Positions 8,067 through 16,402 of a DNA stretch of 64,000 nt are shown here, piece after piece. Within the stretch, counting starts at the first letter, position 1. Each line of letters starts with the position of its first letter. Both the position numbers and the translations under genes were made by a program. The notes beneath the pieces are model-generated. The model worked only from the letters and a program-made list of their open reading frames with translations, had not been told where the DNA came from and did no database searches. Where the stretch lies: assembly GCF_034932105.1 (NCBI RefSeq), contig NZ_JAYGIG010000117.1:38149-102148 (forward strand), given 5' to 3'. The DNA is from Leptothoe sp034932105 (lineage in GTDB: Bacteria; Cyanobacteriota; Cyanobacteriia; Phormidesmidales; Phormidesmidaceae).

Positions 8067-9443
8067 TTAGCTGGCGATCGCTCTGACCATAGGATTGACC
8101 GCAAGGTTGGGAATTTCGAGCGGCAGCTGCAATGGATGGGGGAATTTTTCGGTCAGCTGGCTGTGTTTAATGTTTGCAGTCATGGGGCCCAATTCAATTG
8201 GCTGGTCCCGCAGCTGGGAGAAAACCCGATAGGTGCTGAGGGGTGAATCTGTTGGATCGCTGTTAGCAACTCGCACTAGGTTGTACATAGTGCCGCTGGC
8301 ATACACCGTAAACGTGATCCGAAACACCTCAAAAAAGTTAATCACCCAGCGGCAGTCTTCCTCTGAGTAGGCCTCGTAGTAGCGAATGAGGCTCGCAATG
8401 CGGAGTTCAAGATGGGACTGGACGTGGGGGCAAAATAAAGCAACTTTGAGCAATATAATCACCAGCACGAGGGGATTACCCTGGGCAAGAAACATGCTGA
8501 AAAAAGTAGCAGGGTTCTCGCCATCCTCAGTGGTGAAACTATCCACCACACGTTTACAGGTGCGCAAAATCAAGGCATCGGTCAGGGCATCTTCATTATG
8601 ACGACCATAAAACATCAATGCGACATCAGGCAGTTGTGCCTTGAGGGTTTGGGTGAGGGGTCCCCTTGGCAGGGCATAGACCAAATAGTGCAAGAGGGCG
8701 CGCTTAAAGTCCCAATAGTTCAGTTGATCGCACTGCCTATGTAATAAATTAGCCAGGTTCTCATAGCCAAATTGCCCTGGCTGCATCAACAGCATTTTGA
8801 TCAAATTGATCGCCGCTTCCCCTAGAACCGTCGGGTTATCTACCGTGGTACTGGGGGATTCCATCTGGGTTTTTGCCGTATACATGGCCAAGTCAAAGCG
8901 AAACTTAGACTTGAGTTGAAAGGAGAGGTTACGAGCCGCTTCCCGCTGCTCCAGGGGATTATTTAGGTTGAGGTACTGGGGGGCTAATAGGTAGGAGGTG
9001 TATCGTCCACTCCAATGTTCGTTTTGGTTGTAGCGGGAGGCAAATAGCTTCAGGTCTTGGAAGTCCTGACTCAGGACAAAGTCCTGCATCCAACTGCGTA
9101 GCCGCTTAAGAATCAGGGAAAATCCCGCCCGCATCAGGACTCGATCGTCAAACATTTTGATCAGGTTTTGGATCGCGTCTGGCTGTCGTTGAATTCCCCA
9201 GTTATTGATCAAAATGTAGCAAACACGTTTGAGGGTGAAGAGAAACTGCTGTTCACTATTGGCGATGACGATGGAATATAGGGCAACGGGTAGATCGGAC
9301 TCGGTGGAAGACTCGACATAATCTATAAATAAACGGCGAAAGGTAGCCAACACAGTATCTGCTGGCTCTGTTTGAACACTGAAGAGAAAGAAGTCGTATA
9401 GAATGCGCTGGGCGTTTTGGATATCTGTACGCGCCATAGTCAC
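8067..9443 (-). CDS. conserved-looking hypothetical protein, mostly helical
   Basis: This 458-residue soluble protein has no signal peptide or membrane segment. The sequence is rich in Leu, Phe, Tyr and Arg, with many predicted helices, like an all-helical repeat (armadillo/HEAT-like) or a large helical scaffold, but no repeat period is obvious. Recognisable blocks are LFTLKRVCYILINNW, the NQNEHWSGRYTSYLLAPQY stretch and WVINFFEVFRITFTVYASG. I do not know a function for it. Codon use is like its neighbours. It is convergent with the ABC-2 permease and is probably transcribed alone from the 9444-9870 gap. Confidence 0.8.
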   Translation of the reverse strand: MTMARTDIQNAQRILYDFFLFSVQTEPADTVLATFRRLFIDYVESSTESDLPVALYSIVIANSEQQFLFTLKRVCYILINNWGIQRQPDAIQNLIKMFDDRVLMRAGFSLILKRLRSWMQDFVLSQDFQDLKLFASRYNQNEHWSGRYTSYLLAPQYLNLNNPLEQREAARNLSFQLKSKFRFDLAMYTAKTQMESPSTTVDNPTVLGEAAINLIKMLLMQPGQFGYENLANLLHRQCDQLNYWDFKRALLHYLVYALPRGPLTQTLKAQLPDVALMFYGRHNEDALTDALILRTCKRVVDSFTTEDGENPATFFSMFLAQGNPLVLVIILLKVALFCPHVQSHLELRIASLIRYYEAYSEEDCRWVINFFEVFRITFTVYASGTMYNLVRVANSDPTDSPLSTYRVFSQLRDQPIELGPMTANIKHSQLTEKFPHPLQLPLEIPNLAVNPMVRAIAS

Positions 9444-9870
9444 CGGGAATCTGAATCAGGAACTTACATGCTGTCAGCTAAGTCTACCCAAATGAATCGA
9501 TAATTTTCGGATGGAATAGCAACATCCGTGGCCCTACTGAAGCAGTGCCTAACCCATCCAAATGGTCGACTAGCTTTAATGTCGAAGAACTAAAAAATCT
9601 GGATATTATCGCTTTTTGTGCAGAGATCACAAGATAAATGCTCTCTACAAGCTAACTATAACAACAGCTTATGGGTGGCCCAATCGGCTAAAAGTCTGGG
9701 AAAAATTGCCATTAAAAACTAAATATCTGCCTATTTCCTGAAGACCTAGACAGATGCCAACTATATTTTATTTATTCTACCTATTTTAGGTAAAAACCTT
9801 ATCTGCCGCCACTTAGGACGCCTCGCTCTGGTTTTATTGGGCCTTGTCCTCGGCGTTCCTGAGGCTCAGT
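9444..9870. other. intergenic region between ispH and the helical hypothetical gene
   Basis: These 427 bases include an AT-rich block (about 9580-9800) that probably carries the promoter of the downstream gene at 9443. A weak 6-bp hairpin (about 9849-9865) follows ispH but has no T-tract. I see no coding sequence or RNA gene. Confidence 0.4.
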
Positions 9871-11115
9871 TTAAACTGCTGCAGGAGAGTGGAGTTCAAC
9901 CTTGAGCTGAAAGATGCGCTGAATGACTTCGGCCACGGATCGATCAGGGGTGGAGGCACCGGCAGTAATACCAATGACAATTTTGCCCTTGGGTAGCCAA
10001 TTCTCTGAGGTGGTTATGGTTTGGTGCAGCGGTTGGTGCTCAATCCGGTTGCCGGGACCCAGACGGTTGGGACCGTCAATGTGATACGACGGAATGCCCC
10101 GCTCAATGGCGATTTCTTGCAGGTGAGTGGTGTTAGAGGAGTTAAAGCCGCCGATAACCACCATCAGATCCATGGTCATGTCGACTAGCTCAAACATGGC
10201 ATCTTGCCGTTCCTGGGTGGCATCGCAGATGGTGTTAAAGCTGGAAAAATGATCGTTGACAGCTTGGGGGCCATACTTTTTCAGCATGGTGCGCTCTAGC
10301 AGTTTGCCGATTTTCTCGGTTTCCCCTTTAAGCATGGTGGTCTGATTGGCAATGCCCACAGCGTTGAGGTCTTGATTGGGATCAAACCCGGTGGAATAGG
10401 CATTGGCGAATTTTGCTAAAAACTCGCTGCGTTGGCGCAGCCTCTCCTCTGGAGAATTGCCACCGTTGAGTATGTAATTGGCGACATATTGGGCTTCGTC
10501 CAGGTTGAGTACGACCAGATACTTATCCGCAAAGGACTTGGTGGCCACGGTCTCTTCGTGCTTGTACTTACCGTGGATGATGGAGGTAAAGTCCTTTTTC
10601 TTGTGTTTTTCGACGGTGGTCCATACCTTGGAGACCCAGGGACAGGTGGTGTCGACGATGGTGCAGCCCTGATCACTCAGCAGCTTCATTTCATCGACGC
10701 TGGCTCCAAATGCGGGCAAAATTACCACATCTCCTGTTTCGACTACAGAAAAGTCTTTGTGGCCATCGATCAGCTGAATGAACTGCACGTTCATTTCCTG
10801 GAGCCGTTCGTTGACCCTGGGGTTGTGGATGATTTCGTTGGTAATCCAAATCCGTTGGTGGGGGAAATGCTGTCGGGCCTCATAGGCCATGGCGATGGCC
10901 CGCTCCACTCCCCAGCAAAAGCCGAAGTCCTGGGCCAGCTTAATGGTGACATCGCCCTGGGTATAGGAATATCCCTGGTTGCGGATGGTTTGAATCAGAG
11001 TGCTTTGGTACTCGTCATCCATTTGAGCTGCGATTTGTTCTTTTTCGCCAAAGCCTTGATTGCGGTAGTAGTGATCCGATTGGTTGAGGCTACGGCGAAA
11101 TGCTCGGGTGTCCAT
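9871..11115 (-). CDS. ispH: 4-hydroxy-3-methylbut-2-enyl diphosphate reductase
   Basis: IspH (LytB) is the last enzyme of the methylerythritol phosphate pathway. It makes isopentenyl and dimethylallyl diphosphate, the precursors of carotenoids, phytol and quinones. The three cysteines that hold the iron-sulfur cluster are in DFGFCWGVERA, DTTCPWVSKVW and NTICDATQERQ. At 414 residues it is the long plant/cyanobacterial form, with the N-terminal extension beginning MDTRAFRRSLNQSD and the insert around KHKKKDFTSIIHGKYKHEE. The ATG at 11115 therefore fits the family start. The enzyme normally receives electrons from ferredoxin in this lineage. Confidence 0.96.
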   Translation of the reverse strand: MDTRAFRRSLNQSDHYYRNQGFGEKEQIAAQMDDEYQSTLIQTIRNQGYSYTQGDVTIKLAQDFGFCWGVERAIAMAYEARQHFPHQRIWITNEIIHNPRVNERLQEMNVQFIQLIDGHKDFSVVETGDVVILPAFGASVDEMKLLSDQGCTIVDTTCPWVSKVWTTVEKHKKKDFTSIIHGKYKHEETVATKSFADKYLVVLNLDEAQYVANYILNGGNSPEERLRQRSEFLAKFANAYSTGFDPNQDLNAVGIANQTTMLKGETEKIGKLLERTMLKKYGPQAVNDHFSSFNTICDATQERQDAMFELVDMTMDLMVVIGGFNSSNTTHLQEIAIERGIPSYHIDGPNRLGPGNRIEHQPLHQTITTSENWLPKGKIVIGITAGASTPDRSVAEVIQRIFQLKVELHSPAAV

Positions 11116-11184
11116 GGGGTTTATGAAGATGCGGCAGGAAGATATACCTAGATATATCTAGTGTATCGAAGATGGAGCGGGTTC

Positions 11185-12045
11185 CTATGGCAACTCTAGC
11201 TGACTGTAGAGTGCGATCGCAGCCCGCCATACCAAATACCCCTGACGATTGAGATGGAGGCCATCGGTGGTCAAATCCGAGCGTAGAGTTCCGTCCCCGG
11301 TGGAGAAAATGGGATACAGCTCTAGGTAGTGGGCGTCGTAATCCTGGGCAATTTCTTCCAAGGATTGATTCATTTTGCGAATTCGCTCATTCGGCAGCTC
11401 TAGCAGCAGCTCACGGCTTTCCCAGGTGGAGGTTTCCGCCCCATGGGGCAAGATAGATTGGACCACAATTTGAGTTGTGGGATGGTGGGTGGACAGGTAG
11501 TCCATAATATCGCGGTAATTCGCAATCACCTGCTCATCACTTTGCCCCCAGATCAAATCGTTGATGCCGATCATTAAGAAGATCGTATCCACATCGGCCA
11601 CATTTAATGAATCCAGCCGGGTCAGTAGGGTATGAGTTTTCTCCCCTGAAATACCCTGATTCATCCAAACCCGTCGGCCAGGCAGCAGTTCTGTGGGAAA
11701 CCATAAACTGAGGGAATCCCCCAGCAAAATGGTCAGATGGTCTGGGTTTTTGGCGGCCATGATCGACATTTCTTGCCCCAACAGCGTGACCCATTGGTCA
11801 TAGCTGAGGCGCTGCTTATTGTTCAGCGTGGAGAGGGGGGCATTGGCCGCCAGGTCCAGATCTTTCACGACGGTCGGATTAGTGCTATTGGCCGCATTGG
11901 CCTGGGGCAGCACCGTGGGGTCACCCCCGCCAGATTTTTCCTGCCACACCACCAAGAGCGCAGCAAACAGTACCCCATTCATGATCAGTGAAAGGGTTGC
12001 CCAGGAGGGGATTGCAAGGGTGGATTTCAGAAACCTAGGTATCAA
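11185..12045 (-). CDS. membrane-anchored SGNH/GDSL hydrolase
   Basis: This 286-residue protein has an N-terminal hydrophobic segment (about residues 13-35), probably an uncleaved anchor or signal peptide, and then a Gly/Asn/Thr-rich linker. The SGNH hydrolase domain starts near residue 100. Its family blocks are LLGDSLSLW (nucleophile Ser), NQGISGEKT, MIGINDLIWG and DGLHLNRQGY (catalytic Asp/His). It probably acts outside the cytoplasmic membrane as an esterase on lipid or polysaccharide. It lies 69 bases downstream of ispH's start codon on the same strand, so a read-through operon into ispH is possible. Confidence 0.88.
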   Translation of the reverse strand: MIPRFLKSTLAIPSWATLSLIMNGVLFAALLVVWQEKSGGGDPTVLPQANAANSTNPTVVKDLDLAANAPLSTLNNKQRLSYDQWVTLLGQEMSIMAAKNPDHLTILLGDSLSLWFPTELLPGRRVWMNQGISGEKTHTLLTRLDSLNVADVDTIFLMIGINDLIWGQSDEQVIANYRDIMDYLSTHHPTTQIVVQSILPHGAETSTWESRELLLELPNERIRKMNQSLEEIAQDYDAHYLELYPIFSTGDGTLRSDLTTDGLHLNRQGYLVWRAAIALYSQLELP

Positions 12046-12154
12046 AGTATCTGAGCCGATAGGTAAGGCGTTGGACAGATTCTAATCGGATCTGTCTTGG
12101 ATGGATAGTCTTTAACTGTAGATCTTTCCAGATGGATGTTGGTTGAAGTCGATT

Positions 12155-12637
12155 TTAGGCAAACTGAGGAACGGCGTTTTCTGTTTCCTGTTGCACCTCA
12201 TACAACACAATCAAGTGGTCATCGAAGTCACAGAAGGCTTGTTCCGTAAACCGCAGGTTGGGAGGGGCGCTAAAGGAGCTGGGTTCAATAACTGTGAGGT
12301 GTAAAGCCTCGAGCTGAGGCAAAATACTGGCTAAGGCAGGAATTCGGATCACCGTGGCTCCCCGATGTCTTCCTTTCGGTAGGGCAACACCTTTGACCTC
12401 GGTGAGGGCCAAGGCCCTGGGCTCCACTTCGGTGCTCAGAGCGGCAAACCGCATCTGGGCCTCGGCAGGCAGCTGAAAAACTTTGTAGAGGTAAGAGTCA
12501 GCATTAGCCTTCCCAACATAGTCTAGGCGAAACCCAAGGCAGTCGCGATACAGGGTTAAGGACCGATCTAGATCAGCCACCAGTAGACAAGGCCGCTTGA
12601 GATGTAGGCTGGAGGGCGCAGGATTTTCCTTAGACAT
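12155..12637 (-). CDS. VOC-fold (glyoxalase/bleomycin-resistance) protein
   Basis: This 160-residue protein has the vicinal-oxygen-chelate fold. The first module is recognisable as RPCLLVADLDRSLTLYRDCLGFRLDYVG, and the second ends with FCDFDDHLIVLYEV, which carries the final metal-ligand Glu position. The substrate is unknown. The ATG at 12637 overlaps the last codons of ychF by 8 bases (ATGTCTAA), so translation is very likely coupled to ychF. Upstream extension of the frame would run inside ychF and is not needed. Confidence 0.82.
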   Translation of the reverse strand: MSKENPAPSSLHLKRPCLLVADLDRSLTLYRDCLGFRLDYVGKANADSYLYKVFQLPAEAQMRFAALSTEVEPRALALTEVKGVALPKGRHRGATVIRIPALASILPQLEALHLTVIEPSSFSAPPNLRFTEQAFCDFDDHLIVLYEVQQETENAVPQFA

Positions 12638-13721
12638 TGAACCTAAACAGCATGACATCACCTTCTTGAACGGTGTATTCCTTGCCCTCACTGCGTAGCA
12701 GGCCCTTTTCCTTGGCTGCATTCATGGAACCATACTCCACCAGGTCCTGGTAGGAAATGGTTTCGGCTCGGATAAAGCCCCGTTCGAAGTCGGTGTGAAT
12801 CACCCCCGCTGCCTGGGGAGCTGACATGCCTGCTGTGATGGTCCAGGCACGGCTTTCCTGGGGGCCAGTGGTGAAATAGGTGCGCAGACCCAGCAGATCG
12901 TAAGTGGCTCGAATTAGGGACTTGAGACCGCCTTCGGTGACGCCCAGGTCCTCTAGAAAATCGATGCGTTCTTCCGGGGGCAGTTCGATCAGCTCGGCTT
13001 CCACTTGGGCTGAAATGGTGACTACCTGGGCATTTTCTGCGGCGGCCAAAGTCTTCACCTGTTCTACCCAGGCGTTGCCGGTGGCGAGTTCGTCTTCTGC
13101 GACGTTGGCGGCGTAGATGATCGGTTTGCGGGTTAAAAAACCGAGGGATTTAATCAGTAGTTCGTCTTCTTCTTCTAGCTTGACGGTGCGGGCGGGGTTG
13201 CCATCGGCTAGGACGGGCAGAATTTTTTCTAGCACCGCCAGTTCGGCCTGGGCTTCGGGATCGCGGCGGGCCTGTTTACGCACCCGCTCGAGCCGGCGCT
13301 CGATTTGGTCTAGGTCGGCTAAGGCCAGCTCCAGATTAATGATTTCTGCGTCCCGCAAGGGGTCAATGGAGCCATCCACGTGGATGATGTCGTCATTTTC
13401 AAAGCAGCGCACCACATGGACAATGGCATCTACTTCCCGAATATTGGCCAAAAACTGATTGCCCAGACCCTCGCCTTTGCTGGCCCCTTTGACCAGACCG
13501 GCGATGTCAACAAATTCGATGCGGGCAGGTACCGTATTCTTGGATTGGGAAATTTCAGCCAGGACGCCGAGGCGCTCATCGGGGACGGCGACGATGCCGA
13601 CGTTGGGTTCAATGGTGCAAAAAGGAAAGTTAGCGGCTTGGGCCTTGGCATTTTCGACCAGCGCATTGAATAGTGTGGATTTGCCTACGTTGGGAAGTCC
13701 AACGATTCCAGCTCTGAGCAT
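12630..13721 (-). CDS. ychF: redox-regulated ATPase/GTPase YchF (Obg family)
   Basis: YchF is a universally conserved Obg-family P-loop NTPase that prefers ATP and associates with ribosomes. The start at 13721 gives 363 residues, the family norm, beginning MLRAGIVGLPNVGKSTLFNA with the P-loop at the very N-terminus. A frame extension to 13781 adds residues not seen in relatives. Other motifs are DIAGLVKGASKGEGLGNQFL (G3 region), the coiled-coil insert rich in Glu/Arg, YAANVAEDEL, and the C-terminal TGS domain (ARAWTI-type stretch SRAWTITAGMSAPQAAGVIH to YTVQEGDVMLFRFNV). It is followed, with overlap, by the VOC protein gene. Confidence 0.96.
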   Translation of the reverse strand: MLRAGIVGLPNVGKSTLFNALVENAKAQAANFPFCTIEPNVGIVAVPDERLGVLAEISQSKNTVPARIEFVDIAGLVKGASKGEGLGNQFLANIREVDAIVHVVRCFENDDIIHVDGSIDPLRDAEIINLELALADLDQIERRLERVRKQARRDPEAQAELAVLEKILPVLADGNPARTVKLEEEDELLIKSLGFLTRKPIIYAANVAEDELATGNAWVEQVKTLAAAENAQVVTISAQVEAELIELPPEERIDFLEDLGVTEGGLKSLIRATYDLLGLRTYFTTGPQESRAWTITAGMSAPQAAGVIHTDFERGFIRAETISYQDLVEYGSMNAAKEKGLLRSEGKEYTVQEGDVMLFRFNV

Positions 13722-14012
13722 GGCCTCTAATGTTCCTCTAAAATATTTATAAAGAAATTTCCATAGTCCAGCATAGGTCAAAGCGATAACCTTGCGGTCT
13801 GGCCCAACCAGAATTGCACCCTGTTTATGGTCTGGTGAAGGCTGATTGATCGGTCAATAGTTTGGGTTTCTGTTGGCAAAAATCTCAGGTTTTATGGCAA
13901 TGTGTTCTATGCTTTGGCCCATGGGGTTGGGACCTAGACTCGGGGGCGATGTTCTAAGAATGGGACTAACGCTATAGAATGCCAGCAATTGCTTTGAATT
14001 CGGTATAGATCA

Positions 14013-14624
14013 ATGGGTTGTATGTTTGAGCGTCAGGCAAGACTAAATTTTCTGAGAACACCTTCGCTGCTAGTGTTATCAGCGGTTTTACTGCTGGGGG
14101 CGACGGGTTGCGATCGCGTTGGTGAGCGTACTAAGGACGTGATCAACTCCATCTCGATGCAAAACTTGTCCAATGGTCAAAAACGTCTGGCCAATCAGGA
14201 GAGCGACGTGGAGCTGACCCTACCGCAGGGATGGGTCGATGTGCAAAACTTGCGGTCCGATGCTGACCTGTACGCCGCCCGGGAAGATAGAACCATGTAT
14301 GTGATGGTTTTAGCTGATCCGAGGGGTTCAGAGGTGGGTAGCTTCGTATTGGCGGACAATGCGGACCAATATCTCAGCTTTTTAGATCGGGGAATGACCC
14401 AGGAGCAGGCTAAGGTGCCTACGTCCATGACCTCATTAAATGGCATGAAGGCCTTACAGTATGAGGTCAAAGGACGGGTAGACAATGTGCCCGTGGTGTA
14501 TTTACACACCACAGTTGAGGGTTCGACCAATTACTACCAGGTGGTGGCTTGGACAACGGCGGAAAACTATAGTGCAGCCAAGGGGGAGCTGCAGACTGTA
14601 ATCCAGAGTTTTCGGGGCACCTAG
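14013..14624 (+). CDS. predicted lipoprotein, PsbP/DcrB-like
   Basis: This 203-residue exported lipoprotein has a basic N-terminus, a hydrophobic stretch, and the lipobox LLGATGC with Cys33 as lipidation site. After a linker, residues 65-203 form one alpha/beta domain (LTLPQGWVDVQN ... YQVVAWTTAENYSAAKGELQTVIQSFRG) reminiscent of PsbP/DcrB-like cyanobacterial lipoproteins. In that fold, the terminal 'A..EL..VI.SFR' helix is typical. The function is unknown; a thylakoid lumen or periplasmic location is expected. It is co-directional with the photosystem I accumulation factor 31 bases downstream and probably co-transcribed with it. Confidence 0.8.
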   Translation: MGCMFERQARLNFLRTPSLLVLSAVLLLGATGCDRVGERTKDVINSISMQNLSNGQKRLANQESDVELTLPQGWVDVQNLRSDADLYAAREDRTMYVMVLADPRGSEVGSFVLADNADQYLSFLDRGMTQEQAKVPTSMTSLNGMKALQYEVKGRVDNVPVVYLHTTVEGSTNYYQVVAWTTAENYSAAKGELQTVIQSFRGT

Positions 14625-14655
14625 GGAGGATTTTCTCAGGCCGCTGTGGGGCAGA

Positions 14656-15315
14656 ATGCCCTTTGTGTGGCGTAATGGTAGTGATGTGATGTGGTGGGTC
14701 AGGAGTTGGATGGGTAGTTTTGGATTTGGACATTGGCCATGGCGTCGCATGTTAGGCAGATGGCTAATGGTGGTTGTGGCGCTCGCCGCCTGCCTACTGC
14801 CTGCCCTATGTTTTCCTGACACTGCCCTAGCTGGCCTCAAGGACGACCGATATGACGGCAACATCTTTGCCCTCTACGCCGGTAACGGAGCCATTGTGCC
14901 GCCCCATACCACTTTGGCCCAGTCCCTAAAGCAAGAAAAACCGACCCTGCTCTTTTTCTATGTGGATGACAGCAGCGACTGCAAGGAATATTCCTTCGTC
15001 ATCTCCCAGTTGCAGGCCCCCTATGGCCGGGTGGTAAATTTTGTGCCCATTGCCGCCGACGCTATTGCCCTTAAAGCGCAGGCGAACTTTCGCCCCGATG
15101 AGCCGGGTTACTACTTCAATAAAGTCTCAGTCCCCCAAACTCTGGTGCTCGATGGCATGGGCAAGGTGCTGTTTGATCGCATTGGGGCCGTGAGCTATGA
15201 AGACCTGGATGATGTTTTTCGAGAAGTGTTTGAACTGCTTCCCCGTGAAGAATCTGATACCTTACGCCGCCGCGTGGTGAATGAGCTGAATGTGGAACTG
15301 GTGCCGCAAGATTAG
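14656..15315 (+). CDS. thylakoid membrane photosystem I accumulation factor (thioredoxin-like fold)
   Basis: This 219-residue protein has an N-terminal signal or anchor (hydrophobic stretch about residues 38-60, ending near LAG) followed by a thioredoxin-like domain. The sequence KDDRYDGNIFALYAGNG, then PTLLFFYVDDSSDCKEYSFV, VSVPQTLVLDGMGKVLFD and the tail FREVFELLPR match my recollection of the cyanobacterial family annotated as thylakoid membrane photosystem I accumulation factor. A single Cys replaces the CxxC of true thioredoxins, so disulfide exchange is unlikely. Several in-frame ATGs (14656, 14689, 14710) make the exact start uncertain. psaD lies 7 kb away on the other strand. Confidence 0.82.
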   Translation: MPFVWRNGSDVMWWVRSWMGSFGFGHWPWRRMLGRWLMVVVALAACLLPALCFPDTALAGLKDDRYDGNIFALYAGNGAIVPPHTTLAQSLKQEKPTLLFFYVDDSSDCKEYSFVISQLQAPYGRVVNFVPIAADAIALKAQANFRPDEPGYYFNKVSVPQTLVLDGMGKVLFDRIGAVSYEDLDDVFREVFELLPREESDTLRRRVVNELNVELVPQD

Positions 15316-15348
15316 GGTCTATTTGGGGCCTATTGGGGTCTAATCATT

Positions 15349-15376
15349 AGGGCCAAAATATGAGGGCCAAAATATG
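15349..15376. repeat. 14-bp tandem duplication
   Basis: The 14-mer AGGGCCAAAATATG occurs twice head-to-tail just upstream of the SPOUT methyltransferase gene and its AGGAGG box. It is probably a replication-slippage product. Confidence 0.8.
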
Positions 15377-15391
15377 GGTTAGGGAGCGATT

Positions 15392-15406
15392 AGGAGGCAA
15401 TCATTG
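15392..15406 (+). promoter_or_regulatory. strong ribosome binding site deciding a TTG start
   Basis: AGGAGG at 15392-15397 lies six bases before the TTG at 15404. This is one of the few full Shine-Dalgarno sequences in the window and sets the start of the SPOUT methyltransferase. Confidence 0.75.
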
Positions 15407-15895
15407 ACCCACTCCATGCTCGATTCCCCTCCTGGTGATCTTCCTTGCCTCACGGTGTGTGCGACTTTACTCGAAAAAGCCGCTAACCAGGCGTCCCTCT
15501 GCCGCAGTTGTGAGGTCTTGGGGGTAGATCGGTTGGTGTTGCCTAGGGTCGATGAGTCTTGGGAGTTTCGTAAAATCGCTGCTTCGGCCCAGCAGTGGCA
15601 GCGGGTGGAATATTGCCCCCCGGACCAATTGCTCCAGTGGTTGGTCCAGCAGACGGGCTATCGGATTGTGGCCCTGACGGTTCAGGCAACCGCGCAGCCG
15701 CTGACGGACTATGCCTTTGCGGCTAAGACATTATTGCTTTTGGGGCGGGAACTGACTGGAATTCCGGCTAATATCTTGGCCCTGTGTGATGGGGCCCTGA
15801 CGATTCCCCAATATGGCCGGGTGGAGTCGCTGAATGTGCAGACGGCGGGTGCGATCGCAATTTATGAATACAACCGGCAATGGCGATCACCTTGA
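15404..15895 (+). CDS. TrmH/SpoU (SPOUT) family RNA methyltransferase
   Basis: This 163-residue SPOUT methyltransferase is the size of the single-domain TrmL type. All three knot motifs are visible: motif 1 NQASLCRSCEVLGVDRLVLP with the catalytic Arg, motif 2 LLLGRELTGIP with the conserved Glu, and motif 3 IPQYGRVESLNVQTAGAIAI. It is expected to methylate a ribose 2'-hydroxyl in tRNA or rRNA; the target is not deducible. The start is a TTG at 15404, decided by a perfect AGGAGG at 15392-15397 six bases upstream. The ATG at 15416 is too far from it. It ends convergently 27 bases from minE. Confidence 0.88.
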   Translation: MTHSMLDSPPGDLPCLTVCATLLEKAANQASLCRSCEVLGVDRLVLPRVDESWEFRKIAASAQQWQRVEYCPPDQLLQWLVQQTGYRIVALTVQATAQPLTDYAFAAKTLLLLGRELTGIPANILALCDGALTIPQYGRVESLNVQTAGAIAIYEYNRQWRSP

Positions 15896-15922
15896 TGTCT
15901 ACACACTGAGTTAACTCAAAGA

Positions 15923-16297
15923 TTAATCCAACGGAATATCTGCTGTTTCCGACACTTCCTCTATCTCAGAGCCATCTTCCAAGTCCAGCTCGGGTTCCTT
16001 AACGGTCTCCACCGGACTATCCGGCTTTAAGGGGTTGGTCCGCACACGTCGAATGGGTAAATTGGCCATGAGCGCGGTCATGCGATTGTCCGATTCGAGG
16101 GAAAATTCCAGACTGTCGAAGTCGAGTTCGACATATCGGGACACCACCTCCAAAATTTCTTGACGCAGCTTTTCTAGGTTTTGGGGCGAAATGTCGGACC
16201 GGTCGTGGGCTAAGACTAATTGCAAGCGCTGCCTGGCGGTGTCACGACTTAACGGTTCACGCGGGCCAAAGAGTCTTTCAAAGAATTCACTAATCAT
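15923..16297 (-). CDS. minE: cell division topological specificity factor MinE
   Basis: MinE drives MinD off the membrane and keeps the MinCD division inhibitor away from mid-cell. The N-terminal membrane/MinD-binding helix (MISEFFERLFG) is followed by ARQRLQLVLAHDRSDISP and the dimerisation strand region LEKLRQEILEVVSRYVELD. The start is put at the ATG at 16297, as in relatives; the frame opens further to 16324. A C-terminal acidic tail of about 35 residues (LDLEDGSEIEEVSETADIPLD) is longer than in E. coli and typical of cyanobacteria. It is the third gene of minC-minD-minE, separated from minD by 105 bases that contain a hairpin. Confidence 0.95.
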   Translation of the reverse strand: MISEFFERLFGPREPLSRDTARQRLQLVLAHDRSDISPQNLEKLRQEILEVVSRYVELDFDSLEFSLESDNRMTALMANLPIRRVRTNPLKPDSPVETVKEPELDLEDGSEIEEVSETADIPLD

Positions 16298-16337
16298 GAT
16301 CGTTTCCGATAAGGCGAGGGGCATTAAAACGGATGAC

Positions 16338-16365
16338 GTTGCTGATTCCCTTATGAATCAGCAAC
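16338..16365 (-). repeat. intercistronic perfect hairpin between minD and minE
   Basis: There is a perfect 11-bp stem (16338-16348 with 16355-16365) with a 6-base loop. No T-tract follows on the minus strand, so it is not a standard terminator. It may stabilise or partly attenuate the min transcript. Confidence 0.75.
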
Positions 16366-16402
16366 AATAACGGTCGTTCGCCCATCGACCGCCTGGGCAA
16401 AA

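Noticed and set aside
10432..11151. A 239-codon open frame on the plus strand opposite ispH
   Set aside because: It is the antisense shadow of a clearly conserved gene, has no ribosome binding site and no recognisable domain.
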